Below, one piece after another: positions 10,637-21,564 of a stretch of 64,000 nucleotides of DNA. The notes below the pieces were generated by a model that did no database searches, was not told where the DNA came from, and saw nothing but the letters and a program-made list of their open reading frames with translations. Positions within the stretch are counted from its first letter, which is position 1, and every line of letters begins with the position of its first letter. This DNA comes from Hymenochaete sp. R1 (lineage: Eukaryota > Basidiomycota > Agaricomycetes > Hymenochaetales > Hymenochaetaceae): assembly GCA_019400425.1 (NCBI GenBank), contig JAFREE010000054.1, forward strand, positions 62,001-126,000. Direction: 5' to 3'. A program made the translations under genes and the position numbers.

Positions 10637-11985
10637 ATGTCATCCAAATCCACGAAAAGCACTCGCTTGCGTGCACATACGCCGACTTCAGGCTCAAGTT
10701 CCGAGCGTGCAGAGGAAGGAAAGAGCAAGAAAAAGTAAGCTGTTATGATATTCTCCCATGGTGTCGCGTAGCTAACTCTTGCGCTGTATCGCATAGTGAG
10801 AAGACCGTTCAATACTTGCCAGACAATGATGAGCGCCTTCACCCGTTAGATGTACTTCTGAAAGCTTGGAAGGCTTATCTTTCGCATGAACGCATTACTC
10901 TGCGAAACGTGTATTCCAACAAAATCCAGGAGTATGTCACCACGTTCCGAGAGACTGAGCAGGAGGCGTTGCTCCTTCCTGAGTCTGATCCCGGACGTGC
11001 GACAAAAGTCGACGACGCAAAGAAAATCCGAGACAGGAATATGCGTTCGGCAAGGGCGAGGTTTTATGACAAAAGAACGTCCATCAGGAAGTCGTTCCTC
11101 AAACAAACGACTGGGCTTTTTGATAAAGTGAAAAATTTGCCTTTGCCTCCGGACGTGCAGGACTTAAGGTACAAGGAAAAATATCTCGACGCACTTGTTT
11201 TCCTACACTGCGAGCACATTGCGGACTGGTACAATGTAGGAATCAAAGATGTGTCTGTACCTGCGGCTTTAACGAGCGATGGCCTGGACGAAGTCCTAGC
11301 GCTGGATGAGAAACTTCGTTGGTGGCACGACGAGCAGAACGAGACATTCCGCGATCTCGTATTCAAAGCCCGCTTAGCTTTCATCGCTGACGATCTGAAA
11401 CATTTTGAAGGGGCACAGGAGAACAAGCTCAACGAATACTTGAAGATATTCGACGGGCTTATCCCCAGGGGCGCCGACGAAGAGATAACGGCTCTCCAGG
11501 GCGAACTGACAGATGTCACAAAGTGGCTCGAGAATAACCCAGCAACATTCGGAGGTCGTAATTTGACAAGTGACCAAGTCCAGATGAGGAAGACTCGACA
11601 GATGAAGAGAGATGTCAAGAAGAGACTTCATTCGAAATTGATGGATGCGTACCGCTACCGTGCACCCAACGCAAGGGAACAAGCGAAAGAAGACTTCTAC
11701 ATGGTTTTCAACGAGAGGAGGGACTTCAGGCTGGCGTGTGTGAAAGAAGCCGAGACTCAATATGAGGAGATGGAAAGGAAAATTGAGACGTTGAAGGCTG
11801 ATATCGATGCTAGCGTGGGTCGCTTCGTGCGTCCCGATACCGGGTCTATGGAGGAGAGGCAAGTTCATCACCCGGAACATGAGCGACAGAAGGCTGGGGG
11901 CTCAGGCGCTGGATCGTCTCAGAAAAGAAGGGCGCCTTCAGATCGAGTTGAAGGTGCTCCTCGCAAGAAGCACACGGGGCACTAG
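10637..11985 (+). CDS. F1 family coiled-coil protein A
   Basis: Not recognised as any named domain. Exons 10637-10734 and 10797-11985 give 428 residues. It has a Ser-rich start, then the block shared by all F1 members: AWKAYLSHE with a YSNKIQEYVTTF segment and a PESDPGR motif; a basic helix leading to FLKQTTGLFDKVK; VFLHCEHI in the place of the family's FLHYH; then LVFKARLAFIADDLKHF and a long helical C-terminal half containing KEDFYMVFNERRDFRLACVK. The tail is basic (SQKRRAPSDRVEGAPRKKH), resembling a bipartite nuclear signal. No signal peptide or membrane segment is present. The first exon is longer (98 nt, phase 2) than in the other members and A stands alone on the plus strand, so it is a separated member of the 16-23 kb cluster. 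Confidence 0.75.
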
Positions 11986-12763
11986 TCAGAACTGGATGAC
12001 ATATGATCGTGTAGGAACTGCTTATTTAGACCTTTCCTCCTCGTGGCCAAGTTGATGTATTTACCCTGTTTCACGCTATGCCGCCGTTTTCCTTGCTCAG
12101 GTATAGACTACTTTGGTATTATACAGGATATGCGTGTCAATATTCATCGACGAACTGAACTGTTCCTGTATGCACATTTAATGAGCTTGCACGCAATGCC
12201 TTGAGGGTGATCCACAAATGTTCAAGTTCTTGAACTGTGCACCACCGATGATCTTCAAAACTTGCGTCTCACACGTGAGTGACGCTGCTTCGATGTGTCC
12301 AGAAGATGGGACCCGTTGTGAAGAGTTATGGTTGACAAAACGAAAGTTTGATCCTTATTACCCGGTATCCAAATGTTCAAAAGAAACGGATGTTAAAGAG
12401 ATGCGATAGGGAAGCCAGACTAAGAAAAAGAAATTGTAAAGGAAGGTGATAATGACCATTACGCAGAGAAAGAAGAGGAAAACTGGGAGAAGTAGAAGAA
12501 AGGATTGTGAATGGAATGGAAACTTCGAGTAAAGGGTGTGTATCGTAGTTTCAAGCATGAAAAAAAGCGGAAGAGCAAGAAAAAAAAAGGAATTGAAGAC
12601 GGAAGGTTGGGTATGGTATATGAAAAAGAGCTTCGATACAGCCTTGCCTTACGAACGACTCCACACGTAGTCGTCCTTCGCGTCCTGCAGTCTTGAATTC
12701 TACATTCAATTGATTGCCATATCCCATCGTTTAACCCACAATGCCTTTCAGCCCACCAATACT
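11986..12763. other. Intergenic region between convergent genes
   Basis: Holds the 3' ends of gene A and of the converging disordered-protein gene. AT-rich and purine-rich stretches around 12420-12620. No gene is supported. Confidence 0.5.
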
Positions 12764-14842
12764 TCACTCCTCATCAGGGATCTCAGCCTCGGGCGTGATT
12801 GCTCTCGCAACAGGTTTCGTCTGGAGCATGCTAACGGCGAAGTCGAACCCGCTCTCATCCGCGATCACCGAGTTCTTTTGATGAGCTTGGGGGAGGGGCG
12901 TCTCCGCACCGGTACCATTCGTAAGATCTTCCGATTCAACCTGTTCAGCCTCGGCTTCTACAACTACAATCGGCTCTGGTGATGATTCGTGGGTTTGCTC
13001 TTCTGGGACGGAAGTGGTCTCGGCATCAGCCTCAGCTTCGACGGGATGCTCTTCGGGAGCCGTAACGGGCTCTTCGTCAGCAGCAGCAGCGTCAAAAATT
13101 TCGGGCTCTGAGGCAGGGATAACAGACTCCTCAACGTGCTCCTTTTCGACAATAGGCTCCTCAGTTGCAGCAGGGTTCTCCGTTGCTTCCGTTTGCTCCT
13201 CGATCACAGTTTTTTCCGCATCGACAGCGTCCACTGACACCTCGTCCTGTGTTTCTTCGGTCTCCGACACAGATTGAGGCTCAGGCTGAGTTTGGGGCGC
13301 AGGCACCTCAAGTTTGAACTTCGCGCCTGGCTCAGGCGTCAGCATCCCAAAGTCGAATGTATGCTTGCCTTCTTCGTCATGGGGTATCGCACTGCGCAGA
13401 TGTGCGTCGTCGATAACTCGTTCCTCACCCTCGGACTCGAAAGCATCATCGTAAGACTCGATATCTGAAGGGGCGTCATCACCGTTCTCTTCTTCTGGAG
13501 CAGTGGCCTCCGACTCTGATGCGGGGTGGGCTTCAATAACTGCTTCCTCTGGTTTCGACCTGGATGTGGCAGCAGCAGCACTGGCAGCAGCAACTCCAGC
13601 AGCGGCGCCAGCCTTCGATCCAGCACTCGTACTTGGTACGCTTTTCGTTGCATTGACTGTCTCCTTAGCCTTTCTCTCCCGCGCATCCTTCATTCTTGCA
13701 CCAGCAAGGCCCACTCGCGGTTTCATCGTCGCCCCGCCTCTTCCCGCACCCGTAGGCTTCGCCGACGCGGTCCTCGCGGGACTAGGTGCAGGACTCTGTT
13801 GCTGCACAGGTGTCCTCGCCCGCTTCGCACTTGCAGCCGTCGGCTTTGACAAACGGTCCAACGACGCACTAGAAATAGCGGGCTTCTTCGCGGGAGCCGA
13901 GGTTGCGGTCTGAGCTTCCTTCATTCGTGCGAGGGAAGCTTTGGTAGGCGCGTAGAGACCTGAGCTCGCACTCGGCGTCTTCGGACGGGCCGGAGAAGCT
14001 GTGGGTGTCTTTGCTCGTGCCATCGATGCAGGGGTCTTAGCGCGGGCAGGGCCAGGCGTAGGGCTCTTGAGATTCCGCGCGTTGGTGCCGGAGACGGATG
14101 TTCCGGTCATCTGGGGCTTAATGGGTTTTGTCGTAGTAGGCGTTGCTGCTTTACTCGGTGTGGATGGGGTTGATTTCGGCTGTGAAGGTTTGGGAGGGGC
14201 AGATGCGCGAGGTGCTGGAGGTGTGCGTGCAGGAGTAGCCGACGATGCACTCTTGCTGGCTGCGATTTTGCCGCCAGCACGGATGGGCGCGGTGGCAGGC
14301 GTCGACCCTGCTTGCAGGCGACTTCCTGATTTCGTCTTGATATTTGTCGTAGTATTCGTAGATGGGGTCGGCTGGGGTGCTGAGGGTTCAGCAGGTGAAG
14401 GATCTGATACAGAAGTAGACGGAGGTATAGGGTCAGAGTCAGACACAGCAGCAGCCGTTGGACCAACGCCTGCACTCTCGCCAGAAATAGACATCGATGG
14501 GGTCACTTCATCCTTCTCGCCGGAATCTTCCTGGGCATGACCGTTAAACAAGCCCAAGCTCGGCTTGACCCCAGATGCAGAGAGGTTCGACGTGGACGGC
14601 GAGAGCGATCTCCGGATCCCTTCCAAGTTGAGCGCATTCTCCTTCTCCGAGCTGGGACTCACCACCTGGGAGAGCCGGCGGTCAGGACCTGCTGACACTG
14701 AGGAGCCGCCCGTGTTGTGCTTTGCGACGGGCGAGGGCTGTCCCTGGACCTTGCTCTGAACGCGTTCGAACTTGTTGATGAGGCTCATGACGGACCGGTT
14801 GGGCCCCCTCGGCCGCTCGTCTGGCAGAGGCCTGGAAGACAT
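12764..14842 (-). CDS. Ala/Pro/Ser-rich disordered protein
   Basis: A single long exon encoding about 692 residues, starting at the ATG at 14842 (MSSRPLPDERPRGPNRSV). I do not recognise a domain. Three parts are visible: a short N-terminus with a predicted helix (MSLINKFERVQSKVQG); a basic, highly repetitive middle with many Thr-Pro and Ser-Pro sites (ARAKTPASMARAKTP and similar); and a strongly acidic C-terminal third rich in Glu and Pro. The basic-then-acidic disordered design with repeated S/T-P sites is common in cytoskeleton-associated proteins, but that is only an analogy. The open frame itself is certain because a reading frame of this length without introns is improbable by chance. 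An upstream exon cannot be excluded, since CTTCCAG just after the ATG could be an acceptor. Confidence 0.75.
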   Translation of the reverse strand: MSSRPLPDERPRGPNRSVMSLINKFERVQSKVQGQPSPVAKHNTGGSSVSAGPDRRLSQVVSPSSEKENALNLEGIRRSLSPSTSNLSASGVKPSLGLFNGHAQEDSGEKDEVTPSMSISGESAGVGPTAAAVSDSDPIPPSTSVSDPSPAEPSAPQPTPSTNTTTNIKTKSGSRLQAGSTPATAPIRAGGKIAASKSASSATPARTPPAPRASAPPKPSQPKSTPSTPSKAATPTTTKPIKPQMTGTSVSGTNARNLKSPTPGPARAKTPASMARAKTPTASPARPKTPSASSGLYAPTKASLARMKEAQTATSAPAKKPAISSASLDRLSKPTAASAKRARTPVQQQSPAPSPARTASAKPTGAGRGGATMKPRVGLAGARMKDARERKAKETVNATKSVPSTSAGSKAGAAAGVAAASAAAATSRSKPEEAVIEAHPASESEATAPEEENGDDAPSDIESYDDAFESEGEERVIDDAHLRSAIPHDEEGKHTFDFGMLTPEPGAKFKLEVPAPQTQPEPQSVSETEETQDEVSVDAVDAEKTVIEEQTEATENPAATEEPIVEKEHVEESVIPASEPEIFDAAAADEEPVTAPEEHPVEAEADAETTSVPEEQTHESSPEPIVVVEAEAEQVESEDLTNGTGAETPLPQAHQKNSVIADESGFDFAVSMLQTKPVARAITPEAEIPDEE

Positions 14843-15031
14843 GGAAATCAATCAGCGATGCTCGAGGACGATGTCTGTTCGAAAATACCGTACATTATTT
14901 GCGGAGAGAAACGAAAATAAAAGAAAGTCGGATGGTCGTGATGATCGTGGTCGTACGCTAAGCGGCGACTTCGGCGGGACGCGTCGCTTACCAGTATTTA
15001 CCTCTCCTCCTCATCACACGCCATCATCATC

Positions 15032-15906
15032 ATGAGAGACGTTGTCAAGCTCAACTCTGGCATTCAAATCGACCATATTTTCTCACAACCCCTATTGCAA
15101 TCATCGCCGGTATCGCCTGGAAGTAATAGCGCGAGGTTGGCGGTACTTCTACATCCTTGGTCCTGGCTTGGAGGATCAATGTTCGACCCGTGCGTCGCCA
15201 ATTGATCATTCCTTGGACTTCAGATGAACATTTCTCTGCTATCGTACCTTACGCTGTAAGAGTCTTGAAGAGTGTCTCAGACTTGCTACGAAAAAACGGG
15301 TACCACACTCTGATTTACAACAGTCGAGGTGTCGGTCGGTCCTCTGGGCGTTCCACCTTCTCTGGACTGCAAGAAGGCGAAGACCTACGCGAGCTTGTAC
15401 AATGGGCGCTTCAGAAGGTATCCAATGTTGAAAAAGTAATGATCGTTGTGCGTATGATAATTTTATTCACTTTTTTTAAGCTATGACATTGTTCGCTGAC
15501 AAGGTCAACTTATCAGGGGTACTCTTATGGCGCTCTCGTTGCCTCCCAGCATCAACCACTTCAGACGACGACTATTCAGACAGCTCACATACTCATCTCA
15601 TACCCTCTGGGCCCACGCCCCTTCCTAACATTATTCAACTCGAATATATACGACACATTCCTCTTGAATCTGTCGCGCGATCGGAGTTCTCACATTCTTT
15701 TTCTCTTTGGGGATCATGACGAGTTCACAAGCTATCAGAAGTACGAACGATGGTGTAAGACTCTAGTTGAAGAGGGAAAAGCAAACGAGTCTGATAACAC
15801 AAGAGAGAGGTTCCGCTCAGTTTGTATCGAAGGTGAATCTCACTTCTGGAGAGGAGGAGAAATGCTTGAGGCTATCGAGAGATGGTTAGCCGAGTGTTTC
15901 CCGTAG
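15032..15906 (+). CDS. Alpha/beta hydrolase (COG2945-like)
   Basis: Exons 15032-15189, 15261-15447 and 15517-15906 give 244 residues. The fold is shown by LLHPWSWLGGSMFDP (oxyanion region), NSRGVGRSSG, and the nucleophile elbow VGYSYGA with the likely catalytic Ser118, created exactly at the second splice junction. Further on, FLFGDHDEF contains the probable acid and GESHFW the catalytic His. The short size and the RGVGRSSG segment place it near the small COG2945/dienelactone-hydrolase-like group rather than the lipases. No signal peptide, so probably cytosolic. The substrate is unknown. It lies between two unrelated genes, and the context gives no hint of a pathway. Confidence 0.85.
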
Positions 15907-16079
15907 TAGCTGGCAGTTCGTATGTGATTTCATTACAACTTCTCTTTTGATGTCATTCCATAATCCGTCTGAATGAAAAAAAAATCTGAATGGAATATGT
16001 CACCAGGACAGTGCACGACTAGCTTACGAATATCTGGAGATATCAGGAATCAAAGCAATCAGGCTTGGACACTCCGCCT

Positions 16080-17392
16080 CTAGCGGCGATTCCGCTGTGT
16101 AGCGGTCGATCTCTTGGAAGGAGCGTCATCTTCCGACTCTGCTGCCCTCTTCCGAATCACGGCCTCTTCAGCCTCCTCTAATGCTTTCCCCCAATTTCCA
16201 ACCGCGACGGCCACCTTGAGGTACCTTTCGACACCATCTTGCAAATCTGTCACTTTCTTGTGGATATCTCTGCATTGCTTCTCGACCTCCTCAATTTCCT
16301 CCTCTCTAAACTCCCTCCTCGCCTGGAAAACGTCCTCGAAAATCGACTTCGCCTCGGCCTTTGCCTCGGGCTCCCGAGCGCGTTTGGCGTCTTCCAACGC
16401 TTTGGCTGTCCTGTTCCTTTGCTTCCTTCGTCTTTCCCGAAGTACAATCACTTCAGCTGCATTACCTCGATAATTGCGACTGTCACGGTCGCCCTGGAGC
16501 CATTTATCCTCCTCTGCGAGCTTCTCTGTCAGCATCTCTACCTCCGTAGCCTTTTCATCTATAGCTTTGAGTACGTCTCTCCATTTCTTCTCGGAAGTGT
16601 TACTGAACTTTTCAAGCTCGTCCCGAAGATAGGCAATGTAGAAATCGAACACGAAATCACGTATTTCCTTCGTCTGAGGGACTTTAGCAAGCTTTGTCTC
16701 AATGTCCTGGACTGCAGAGAGTCCCTCTTTCAAGTACGAGGCAGGAATCTGTTCCTCTTTCAATTCATTCTCGTAGTAGCCGAGGATGCTGTGATAGTGG
16801 AGGAATGCGATAGGCACCAAGAAAGGCATGGAATAGCGAGTGTAGGGTTCGCCAAAGAATGGTGGCTTCAAAAGCTTATCTTTCAGCTTCGCGAAGAGCC
16901 CAGTCGCCTGCTCGGCGAATTTCTGCCTGATGACCTTCCTCTCCTCCAAGAATGTCTGCTTTTTCTTCTCCAAGCGCTTTATCTGATCTTCCCTAGCTTC
17001 CTCTAGCTTTTGTACTCGCCGTGGATCGGACTCGGGGATCGACATTGCTGCCTTTTCCCCCAGTCGGAAGATTTCGATCTCTTCGGAGATCCTATTGGTG
17101 TACAACGCGCGCTGCCTGGATCGCTCGTGCGCGATGCACTTGTTCCACGCATCCAAGAGCATTTCCCCGGCAGTCTTTGAGCCGTCGTCGTCCTCTACGA
17201 ACTTGAGAACCTTTTTGGAGGACGAGCCTCGAGAAGTTTGGGGCGACGTGTTGGTCGAGGCAGTCGCACTGGCACTGGTAGAGGCATCCCGGGACACAGA
17301 AGTCTGCCGTCCTATGGGTATATGAAGGTAAGACGTATGAGATGATCATACTAAGTGCGACACCGTGACGTACCTGTAGCTTCGGGGGGCAT
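16080..17392 (-). CDS. F1 family coiled-coil protein B
   Basis: Two exons on the minus strand, a 19-nt first coding exon (17392-17374, MPPEAT plus one base) and 17311-16080; 416 residues. After a Ser/Thr-rich N-terminus with SRGSSSKKVLKF comes the F1 block: DAWNKCIAHE at about 60, YTNRISEEI, IPESDPRR near 100, FAEQATGLFAKLKD near 140, IAFLHYHSILGYYENELK at about 174-191, then FVFDFYIAYLRDELEKF and a long charged helical half ending YRGNAAEV..RRRKQRNRTAKALEDAKR..AKSIFEDVFQARREFR. The tail VIRKRAAESEDDAPSKR is a bipartite nuclear-signal-like sequence. Function unknown. It is most similar to the second half of gene C. Confidence 0.8.
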
Positions 17393-18191
17393 GGTGTGAA
17401 TCTGGCTGTCTTGGAAGAGCGTTGAAAGGTGGGCGATTGGAAAGACCGTTCAAGCTCTGCGCAAGCCAGGGCTTTCCTTTTATCACGGCGCGTATATCCA
17501 AAACATAAAGGCTGATAATAATATTAATTACGGTTTGCTAATCTGAACCAAACTTTGTGCATTACTCATATGAAAGTTATGTCTGTAATATGTACTACAT
17601 TGCGCTTTGTTTCAAACTTAAGAATAATTCGAGACATAAACGATCAAAGGGATTCTTCAAGTTTGCCCATGAAATGATATGGACTGAAGGTAAAGGGCGC
17701 AAAGCTGGACAGATGACAGTGTAGTACTACTCAACGTAAGCTCTAGTAGTGTTGCTCACTATGGTATAACGGTAACTTTGAAAGAGTCGCCATGCGCATT
17801 AAAACGCGGCTCGGTCGTCGACTTTGGTTTCTGCAACCATCACAAGATCATTTGAACAAAAAAAAAGTGTATCTTCGATTTGCATACCGTTGGATGGCTC
17901 GAGGTTCTTACGTACAGAGTTCCAAGTTATCGGCACCTTGCACGAAGCTCTTGGCTCTTTAGACTATATTGAAAAAAAGCCGGTCAGAATAGGCAACGAC
18001 AGCTTGAGGTCACTGGGATTTCGAGTGTTTTAATATGCGGCTTCCTTCCTATCATCACGGTAACCGAACTTAAGTCCTAAACGAAGACTTCAATAAGGGA
18101 AGTAAAATGTTACAAATGCTCAGCGCAGCTGAACTATGGGTATCCGTAAACGTCTATAAAAACAAAGATGACTAGTGTCGATGTATCCAAC
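17393..18191. other. Intergenic region between F1 genes B and C
   Basis: No gene. It contains the promoter of B and the 3' region of C. Confidence 0.5.
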
Positions 18192-20695
18192 CTAACGCCT
18201 TTCAGGAAGCGCCGGTTTCTTGGAAGAAGGGCCGTTTTCTGACGAATCTGCTGCCCTCTTCCGATTTGTGGTATCATCCATCTCCTCCACCAAGGTTGCG
18301 CTGGTGTCTATATCTTTGTTACGTTTCCCGTTGGCGATAGCTTCTTTTATATATTCATCGACACTAACCCGCAACTTCTCAACTTTCTTCTGAATATCTT
18401 CGCGCTGCGTCTTGACCTCCGCGATGCACTCCTCTCTGAATACCTTTCGCTCCTTAAATGCCTCTTCGAAATCCGCTTTTGCAATTTCCTTTGCATCAGG
18501 TGCTCGAGACCGATATGCATCTTCCAGGGCCTTGGCGGTCCTGTTTCTTTGTTTCCTTCGCGCATTTCGAGTGGTCGATGCTTCCTTCCTCTGGTCTTTC
18601 GCCCCACCTGTAAACTTACGATTCTCTAGATCGTCTTGAAGCCACTTGTCCTCCTCTGCGAGTTGCTTCTCAAGATTTTGTACTGCAGCACTGCGTTGAT
18701 CTACAAGTTCGAGGATGTCGTCCAATTTTGTCTTGAAAGAATTATTGAACTTATCTAAGTCATCCTCCAGGAAAGCAATGTAGAGGTCGAATACGAAGTC
18801 GTATACTTCCTTTGTTTGCGGTATTTGCATGAGAGTGTCCACGAGTTTCCTGGCTCTGCCCAGATCTGCGCTCGAGTAGGAATTGGGAACCCGTTCGTCC
18901 TTCAGCTCGTTCTCGTAGCAGTTGATTATATTCCGATAATGCAGGAATGCGATGGGGACCAATGAACGTTGTTCATGGAGTCTTTTTTTATCGACATGCA
19001 TCGTTGGCGTTTCGACTTTGTCTTTCAACTCAGCAAAGAGCCTCATCGTCTGATTGACGAACGTCTGTCTGAGAACCTTTCTTTCTCCTAAGAAATTCTG
19101 TTTTTTCTTTTCCAAATTGTTCTTTTTCTTCATTTCAGATTTCTGCAGCATCTCCGTGCGACGTGGATCCGACTCCGGAATCGACCTTGCTTCCTTTTCA
19201 CTTTGTCGGAAGGCATCGATTTCTTCGGAGATCCGGTCGGTATACAACGTACGCTGCCTGGAGCTCTCGTGTGAGAGATACTTCTTCCACGCATCGAAGA
19301 GCCGTTCCCCGGCAGTTTTTGAGCCGACTTCATCCGATACGAACTTCAGGACCTTTTTCGAAGACGAGCCTCGGGAAGTTTGAGGTGACGAATCAGTCGA
19401 AGCCCCTCCAGAAACAATCTGTGAGGCGGAAGTGGAAGATTTACCTCCTATTATTGAAAGAGTGAGTAGTGCAAGAAAAACATACAGAACGCAGCTCGCA
19501 CCTGTAGCTTTGAGCACGGCAAGTTCTTCACTCAAACGTTTGAGCGTAGCATCAATCTCCTCGAATTGTTTTTCTACTTCCTCGATGCACTCCACCCTGA
19601 ATGCTTTCCTTACCGCGAAACTTTCTAAAAAGTCTGATCTTTCTACTTCCTCCGCATTGGATTCTTGGAAGCGGTAGACATTCATCAGTTCCCAGAAAAG
19701 CTTTCGCTCCTCCCTGCGTACTCGCCTATAGTCTTCCTCTGCTCGTTTTTTCTGAACGTCCGTCTCTTCGATAGATTCGCGATATTGCGAGTTATCAGCA
19801 AGCCACTTCTTTTTCGCCTCGAGCCGAGTCTCAAGCGATTCTAGTCTTTCCCCTTTTGTGTACTTGGCAACAAGCTCTTCAAAGGTCCGGTGATTGTCGC
19901 GCTGTTTCTTCTCAAATGATTCTTCAAAGCGCTGGAGCTCCTTCCGTAAAAAAGCGATCCGAATTTCGAACACGAGTTTGCGATTTGCCTCGTTCCGTGG
20001 CAATTTCCACCACTCCAATGTCTGCATAAGGCGTTGCGCATCTTCCAGGTCCGAAGGAGCGGATGAAGAAGGCACTTGCGCGGCCTTAAGCTCCTTCTCG
20101 TAGCGGTAAAGAATGTTGAGATAGTGGAGAAATGCAACAGGGGTTAAATATGGCTCCTTTTTGCACATTGAGACACCGTTCGAGTTTGACTCCCAAAGCC
20201 TGTCCTTCAACTTGTCGAATAATTCAGCAGATTGCTCGTAGAATGCCTGCCTGATCGCGACTCTATGGTCCGTGAAAAGTTTCTTTGCCGATTGCGTGAT
20301 TTCCCGCCTCTTTTTCTCGTTGTCGGAAGCGGGTATGTGAAGTGGATCTGATGGTGGAGTATGAATCCTCGCTTGCTCACGTCGACGGAAATTATCGTTC
20401 TCTTCTTTAATTCGATCGGTGTACATCGTGCGTTGCTCCCTGGACTCGAAAGAAAGGTACTTTTTCCATGCTTGCAGAAGAACATTTTCAGCAAGGTCCA
20501 TACTGGCGCGATTTGGCACAAACTGCTCGATCTTCCTTCTAGACTTTGGGCCTCTGGTGGTTGGAGCGGTTGGTAAAGGTGAAACATTCCTAGAAACGGC
20601 TGGCGTGGCGGAGAGCTGCCTTCCTATCGTTGATGGTAGTGAGAATAATGAAGAATATACACGGCGTGACCCTTACCTGAGTCTCTTGGTGGCAT
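18192..20695 (-). CDS. F1 family fusion protein C (two units)
   Basis: Three exons on the minus strand: 20695-20677 (19 nt), 20623-19502 and 19447-18192; 798 residues, twice the usual size. Residues 1-380 are a complete F1 unit of the D type (EQFVPNR start, AWKKYLSFES, PPSDPLHIPA, VAFLHYLNILYRYEKELK) but lack the C-terminal nuclear signal. Residues 381-798 are a complete unit of the B type (SRGSSSKKVLKF, AWKKYLSHES, IPESDPRR, IAFLHYRNIINCYENELK), ending with the basic tail NRKRAADSSENGPSSKK. The intron separating the units sits exactly where the first intron of a single F1 gene would be, and the last coding bases before it, AAGCTACAG, match the end of the 19-nt exon of gene B. The gene therefore arose by deletion between two adjacent genes. 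The open frame across both halves supports real expression. Confidence 0.8.
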
Positions 20696-21564
20696 GGAGC
20701 AGTGAGGAGTCAGCCGTGGCTGGAGATTGGTTTGCGCGGATGAAATAAAAGGTTGTCAGGTATGCGAATCTCAGCAGGAAGCAAGTACGGGCTGCTCTTT
20801 AAGTACTGTCCAGAATTTGACTGGAAATAGTCTGTTACGACCATGCAAATTCAAGTATATCACCTTTTCGCAAGACATGAGATGCAAAGAAGAGGAAAGC
20901 ATAACTCGTTTTGATCCAAGCTTTGCGTTTCAGGCGTTATAATATCAGTGTCTGATCGTGATATAGTTATGCTTTGCATCAACGTTTCTAGTCATGAATA
21001 GGAAATATAGACGTCCAGGTAAAAGTCTGGGACTGCCAGTGCATGGAAGAAGAGCAAGCTGCAAACTTGAAGTTTTGGTAGGAGCGTGGACGGCGTCGGT
21101 GAGTCGAGTCGAAGATGATGAACATTGGGTACTGGACACCGCCGGCTCGTCTTTCAGCCGAGTGAGATAAAAATTACGTAAGACAAGGATGAAAACGATC
21201 GTAGCTTGCATGTGTCCTCAACCTCGAACTGACTCCGAAAAAAACTAACGAAACGGGATCATCTTCCTGACACTCGACGATTCTTATTGATGAGGTTCAT
21301 ATGCGTTTGAATCCACCATACCTGGCACGCCAGTCAGCGTTTCACGGTGCTATTAAGAGTGAGAGTAGATCGAATGGTTTCTTAGTATCCCAGTTTGTAT
21401 GTGCATTTCCACGTCTTTTCTTAGCTGAACAATCCTTCTTAATCATTTTCAGGTCGAATGAAATATACAAAAAAGTGAAATCCAGTACAAATGAACGACT
21501 GATCTATAAAAATATAAGATACGAATGAAATTAAAGCAAACCAATATCGGGAGTCCTATCGATT
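20696..21564. other. Intergenic region with promoter of C
   Basis: No gene. The part at about 20790-20980 resembles the region upstream of gene D (22990-23190): both have a CTTTAAGT element, GACTGG/GACTAGG, and TTTTGA(T/C)CCAAGC(T/A)TTGCG in the same order. Confidence 0.55.

Noticed and set aside
13014..14540. Plus-strand open frames opposite the disordered protein gene
   Set aside because: They are Ala/Val/Ser-rich shadows produced by the biased codon use of the minus-strand gene.
16239..17006. 255-codon plus-strand frame opposite F1 gene B
   Set aside because: It is an antisense shadow; the minus-strand frame has the family blocks.
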